Assembly (NCBI GenBank): GCA_039190275.1
Contig: JBCCYF010000094.1
Location: 1-16,515 of the forward strand
Length of the DNA stretch: 16,515 bases
Source: Halovulum sp039190275
GTDB taxonomy: Bacteria; Pseudomonadota; Alphaproteobacteria; Rhodobacterales; Rhodobacteraceae
Direction: 5' to 3'
The translations under genes and the position numbers were made by a program. The notes under the pieces were generated by a model. It saw only the letters and a program-made list of their open reading frames with translations. It ran no database searches and was not told where the DNA came from. Shown here piece by piece: positions 13,779 to 16,515 of the stretch (its first letter is position 1; each line of letters opens with the position of its first letter).

Positions 13779-14477
13779 CTATTCCAGATCCAGACCCAGC
13801 GGTTCGCCCTTGGGACGGTCATCCCCCAGCGGTTCGCCGACGCGGATGTAATATACAATTTCCGAGATATGCGTGGTGTGATCGCCGATCCGCTCCAGGT
13901 TCTTTGCGATAAACAGCATTTGCGCCCCGGCCCCGATCATTCGGCTATCTTCCATCATATAGCTGACCAGTTCGCGGAACAGCGCATTATACATCTCGTC
14001 GATATCGACATCCTTGCGCCACACGGCGACGGCCGCCTCGGTATCGCGCGCGCTATAGGCAGTCAGGACTTCCGCCAACTGCGCCTGCGTCGCCCGACCC
14101 ATTCGCAGGATCGAGGATGTCAGCGTGATCCGTCCCAACCTCGAAAAGGTCATCGCACGTTTCGCGACATTCTTGGCAAGGTCGCCGATCCGCTCCAGCG
14201 TATTCGATATCTTGAGGGCCGACAGCAATATACGCAGATCCTGTGCCATCGGTTGGCGCAGGGCGATCGTGTTGGTGGCCATTTCCTCGATTTCCATTTC
14301 AAGCGCGTCCAGCTTGTCGTCGCGTTCGATCACGCTTTGCGCCAAAACGGTATCGCGCTTTTCAACGGCCGTCAGCGCGCCGGACAGCAACTCCTCGGCC
14401 AGCCCGCCCATTTCGGAAATCTTGGCTTCTATCATTGTGAGATCGTCGTCGAAGGACGAGACGATATGAGGACCCAT
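13779..14477 (-). CDS. phoU: Phosphate transport regulator PhoU
   Basis: A cytoplasmic helical protein that relays the state of the Pst importer to PhoR and keeps PhoB inactive when phosphate is plentiful. The 232-residue product shows the expected two-fold repeat, each half ending in a metal-binding helix: ERIGDLAKNVAKRA (95-108) and ERIGDHTTHISEIVYY (195-210). The ATG at 14477 has AGGAA directly against it, which is too close, and AACAGGG 12 bases upstream, which is better placed. A second in-frame ATG at codon 15 would remove the family's conserved start, so 14477 is kept. The C-terminal tail (GDDRPKGEPLGLDLE) is charged and probably disordered. It sits 48 bases after pstB. Confidence 0.96.
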   Translation of the reverse strand: MGPHIVSSFDDDLTMIEAKISEMGGLAEELLSGALTAVEKRDTVLAQSVIERDDKLDALEMEIEEMATNTIALRQPMAQDLRILLSALKISNTLERIGDLAKNVAKRAMTFSRLGRITLTSSILRMGRATQAQLAEVLTAYSARDTEAAVAVWRKDVDIDEMYNALFRELVSYMMEDSRMIGAGAQMLFIAKNLERIGDHTTHISEIVYYIRVGEPLGDDRPKGEPLGLDLE

Positions 14478-14525
14478 TTCCTGATACCCTGTTAGCAGAT
14501 CTCTTGGGACATCCAGCGTGTACCG

Positions 14526-15323
14526 TTACCCAAAACGTCCGGTGATATAGTCTTGTGTGCGCTTGTCTTCGGGGTTTGTAAAGATCTTGGGGGTATCCCC
14601 GTACTCCACAACCTCGCCCAGGTGAAAGAACGCCGTTTTCTGACTGACACGTGCGGCCTGTTGCATCGAGTGTGTAACGATCACCACTGAAAAGCTGGCG
14701 CGCAACTCGTCGATCAACTCTTCGATCTGCGCGGTCGCGATCGGGTCAAGCGCTGAACAGGGCTCGTCCATCAGCAAAACCTCGGGCGCGGTTGCAATGG
14801 CCCTGGCAATGCACAAACGCTGCTGCTGGCCGCCGGACAGTCCGGTCCCCGGTTGATCCAAACGGTCTTTGGCCTCGTTCCACAGTGCGGCGCGGCGCAG
14901 GGACTGTTCGACAACATTGTCCAGATCCGCCTTGTTGCCCACCAGACCATGGATCCGCGGCCCGTAGGCGACGTTGTCATAGATTGACTTTGGAAACGGG
15001 TTCGGTTTCTGGAACACCATACCAACCTGCGCCCGTAACTGGACAGGATCCACCTGGCGATCATAGATATCACCGCCGTCCATCAGAATCTCGCCCGTCA
15101 CCTTGCAACCGTCAATGGTGTCATTCATGCGGTTCAGACAGCGGAGGAACGTGGATTTACCGCAGCCCGATGGGCCGATAAATGACGTGACGGTCTTGTC
15201 CAGGATATCGACATCGACGCCCTTTATGGCCTCGTTACTCCCGTAGTAGACGTGCACGTCTTTGGACTCGATCTTTGTGTCCTGCATCCTGTTTGCCTCG
15301 TCGGCCATGCGCATATTTGTCAT
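14526..15323 (-). CDS. pstB: Phosphate ABC transporter ATP-binding protein PstB
   Basis: The ATPase subunit of the high-affinity phosphate importer, on the inner face of the membrane. In the 265-residue product the Walker A is GPSGCGKST (50-58), the Q-loop VFQKPNPFP (103-111), the signature LSGGQQQR (162-169), the Walker B VLLMDEP (182-188) and the H-loop histidine H218 in THSMQQAARVS. VYYGSNEAIKGV (25-36) and ENP-like FTNPEDKRTQDYITGRFG at the end are typical of PstB. The start at 15323 is preferred over 15335 because GGAGG (15329-15333 on the complement) sits 5 bases before it and would lie inside the coding region otherwise. It follows the pstA stop by 21 bases. Confidence 0.97.
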   Translation of the reverse strand: MTNMRMADEANRMQDTKIESKDVHVYYGSNEAIKGVDVDILDKTVTSFIGPSGCGKSTFLRCLNRMNDTIDGCKVTGEILMDGGDIYDRQVDPVQLRAQVGMVFQKPNPFPKSIYDNVAYGPRIHGLVGNKADLDNVVEQSLRRAALWNEAKDRLDQPGTGLSGGQQQRLCIARAIATAPEVLLMDEPCSALDPIATAQIEELIDELRASFSVVIVTHSMQQAARVSQKTAFFHLGEVVEYGDTPKIFTNPEDKRTQDYITGRFG

Positions 15324-15344
15324 ATCGTCCTCCATCCCCGGGGC

Positions 15345-16515
15345 CTACCAGCGGCGCTCAAATCGTTTTCGCAAGAACACCGCGATCGCATTCATAACAA
15401 TCAGAAAGACCAGCAGCAGGCAGATTGCCGCTCCGGTTCGGGCCTCAAAGGCGCGTTCCGGGAAGTCCGACCAGCGGAACACCTGAACCGGCAAAACGGT
15501 GGCGCTTTCGGTGATCCCACCCGGGATATCCACAATGAAAGCGACCATCCCGACCATGATCAGCGGCGCGGTTTCACCAAGTGCCTGGGCCATGCCGATG
15601 ATGGTTCCGGTAAGGATCCCGGGCATGGCCAAGGGAAGCACATGGTGAAACGACGTCTGAACCCTAGAGGCGCCAAGACCCAGCGCTGCGTCCCGAATGG
15701 ATGGCGGCACGGCGCGGATCGCGGCACGGCTGGCAATAATAATCGTTGGCAGGGTCATCAACGCCAGAACGATCCCCCCAGCAAGGGGCGACGAACGGGG
15801 CACGCCAAAGAACCCCAGGAACACCGCAAGGCCCAGCAGACCAAACACGATCGATGGGACCGCCGCCAAGTTGTTGATGTTCACTTCTATGAAGTCCGTA
15901 ATGCGGTTCTTGGGCGCGAACTCCTCAAGATAAATCGCGGCCGATACTCCAATCGGGAAAGCCAGGCAGAAAGTGACGAGCATCGTCCAGAACGATCCCA
16001 CCGTTGCACCCCAGATCCCGGCAAGTTCAGGCTCGCGGCTGTCACCGGCCGAGAAAAACCGCGCGTTGAAGACGCTTTCGATCTTTCCTGTTCTATCCAG
16101 GCTTTCGATCCAGATGATCTGCTTGTCACTGACTTTGCGCGACTCCTCGGGCAGATCGTGCAGATAATAGCTCCAGTCCGCCGGCGGGATGTTGTCACCG
16201 GTTTCGACCGCGCGGACCGGCGTTCCGACGCCGCCCGTGGCATCGATCTCGGTCATCTTTATCCAACCGCCATTGACCTGCAGAAGGACAGACGGACCAC
16301 CGCGATCCAGGATTTCCCGCCCGCCTGCCTGGGCAGCGCGGGCGTCAAGGTCCGCCGCTTCGGCCAGCAGACGGTCCCGCTCTGTTTCCCGGGATATCGC
16401 CTGGACCTCAAGGTCCCGCTTGCGCTCGGCATCATCCGTTCCTTCGGCTTGGTTTGCGAAGAACCGCGCGCCACGTTCCTGCAGCTCAGCGCTGTCGCGC
16501 AGGAACTCTGCCTGC
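15345..16515 (-). CDS. pstA: Phosphate ABC transporter permease PstA (N-terminus beyond window)
   Basis: A membrane subunit of the Pst phosphate importer, 389 residues visible. The transmembrane part lies between about 15345 and 16040: GSFWTMLVTFCLAFPIGVSA, NINNLAAVPSIVFGLLGLAV, then the cytoplasmic EAA-type loop DAALGLGASRVQTSFHHVLP and GMAQALGETAPLIMVGMVAF. Upstream is the FFSAGDSREPELAGI segment and an N-terminal extension typical of alphaproteobacterial PstA (DUF3333). The reading frame stays open from 16256 to the window edge with no stop and includes LLQVNGGWIKMTEID across the ATG at 16256. That ATG is therefore internal and the true start is outside. The stretch 16300-16510 encodes a charged, helical, probably coiled-coil periplasmic segment (ERKRDLEVQAISRETERDRL). 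Confidence 0.96.
   Translation of the reverse strand, partial: QAEFLRDSAELQERGARFFANQAEGTDDAERKRDLEVQAISRETERDRLLAEAADLDARAAQAGGREILDRGGPSVLLQVNGGWIKMTEIDATGGVGTPVRAVETGDNIPPADWSYYLHDLPEESRKVSDKQIIWIESLDRTGKIESVFNARFFSAGDSREPELAGIWGATVGSFWTMLVTFCLAFPIGVSAAIYLEEFAPKNRITDFIEVNINNLAAVPSIVFGLLGLAVFLGFFGVPRSSPLAGGIVLALMTLPTIIIASRAAIRAVPPSIRDAALGLGASRVQTSFHHVLPLAMPGILTGTIIGMAQALGETAPLIMVGMVAFIVDIPGGITESATVLPVQVFRWSDFPERAFEARTGAAICLLLVFLIVMNAIAVFLRKRFERRW

Noticed and set aside
13766..13858. A longer phoB start at 13858
   Set aside because: It would overlap the end of phoU and place 31 unrelated residues before the receiver domain.
15324..15335. pstB start at 15335
   Set aside because: The strong GGAGG then falls inside the coding sequence, and it is properly spaced for the ATG at 15323.
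16259..16474. A 71-codon minus-strand ORF at the right edge
   Set aside because: It is in a different frame from pstA, which reads continuously through the same DNA with family-like sequence.

Overview
The window reads as ordinary, GC-rich core chromosome of a Rhodobacteraceae-type alphaproteobacterium (Roseobacter/Rhodobacter relatives). The evidence is a canonical GcrA cell-cycle regulator, an alphaproteobacterial PstA that continues past the window edge with a long N-terminal extension, the gene order pstA-pstB-phoU-phoB, an ATGA-coupled argD-argF pair, and a DUF2177 membrane protein. I cannot name the genus. I see no rRNA, tRNA, insertion sequence, prophage, CRISPR array or obvious genomic island. 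No gene-free stretch exceeds about 205 bases.

Layout, left to right. (1) 1-140: the first 46 codons of EF-Tu (minus), with its own leader, diverging from an MFS exporter-like gene (plus). (2) 1720-5185, plus strand: methionyl-tRNA synthetase, a small secreted TPR protein overlapping a GFA-fold zinc protein, then a membrane-anchored cyclic-nucleotide-binding-fold protein. (3) 5193-9082, minus strand: a DUF2177 membrane protein, a GGDEF protein with a ruined active site, then argF and argD. In transcription order this is argD > argF > GGDEF > DUF2177, and at least the last two probably have their own promoters. (4) 9270-9824, plus: a secreted protein of unknown function. It converges, across a cluster of palindromes, on an ABC-2 permease (minus). 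(5) 10888-12915, plus: gcrA and selO, 12 bases apart. gcrA diverges from the permease across a strikingly symmetric promoter. (6) 13067-16515, minus: phosphate uptake and regulation, pstA (cut by the window edge), pstB, phoU, phoB.

How the genes work together: PstA and PstB form the membrane and ATPase parts of the high-affinity phosphate importer, PhoU relays its state, and PhoB is the response regulator at the end of the operon. ArgD and ArgF catalyse two steps of arginine synthesis and are translationally coupled. GcrA and the protein AMPylase SelO appear to be co-transcribed.

No clearly new multi-gene system is visible. The points most worth a second look are the GGDEF domain with AGAKF at its signature site, the near-perfect two-way promoter between gcrA and the ABC permease, the Popeye-like membrane sensor lacking the usual phosphate-binding arginine, the orphan ABC permease, and several palindrome-rich intergenic regions.
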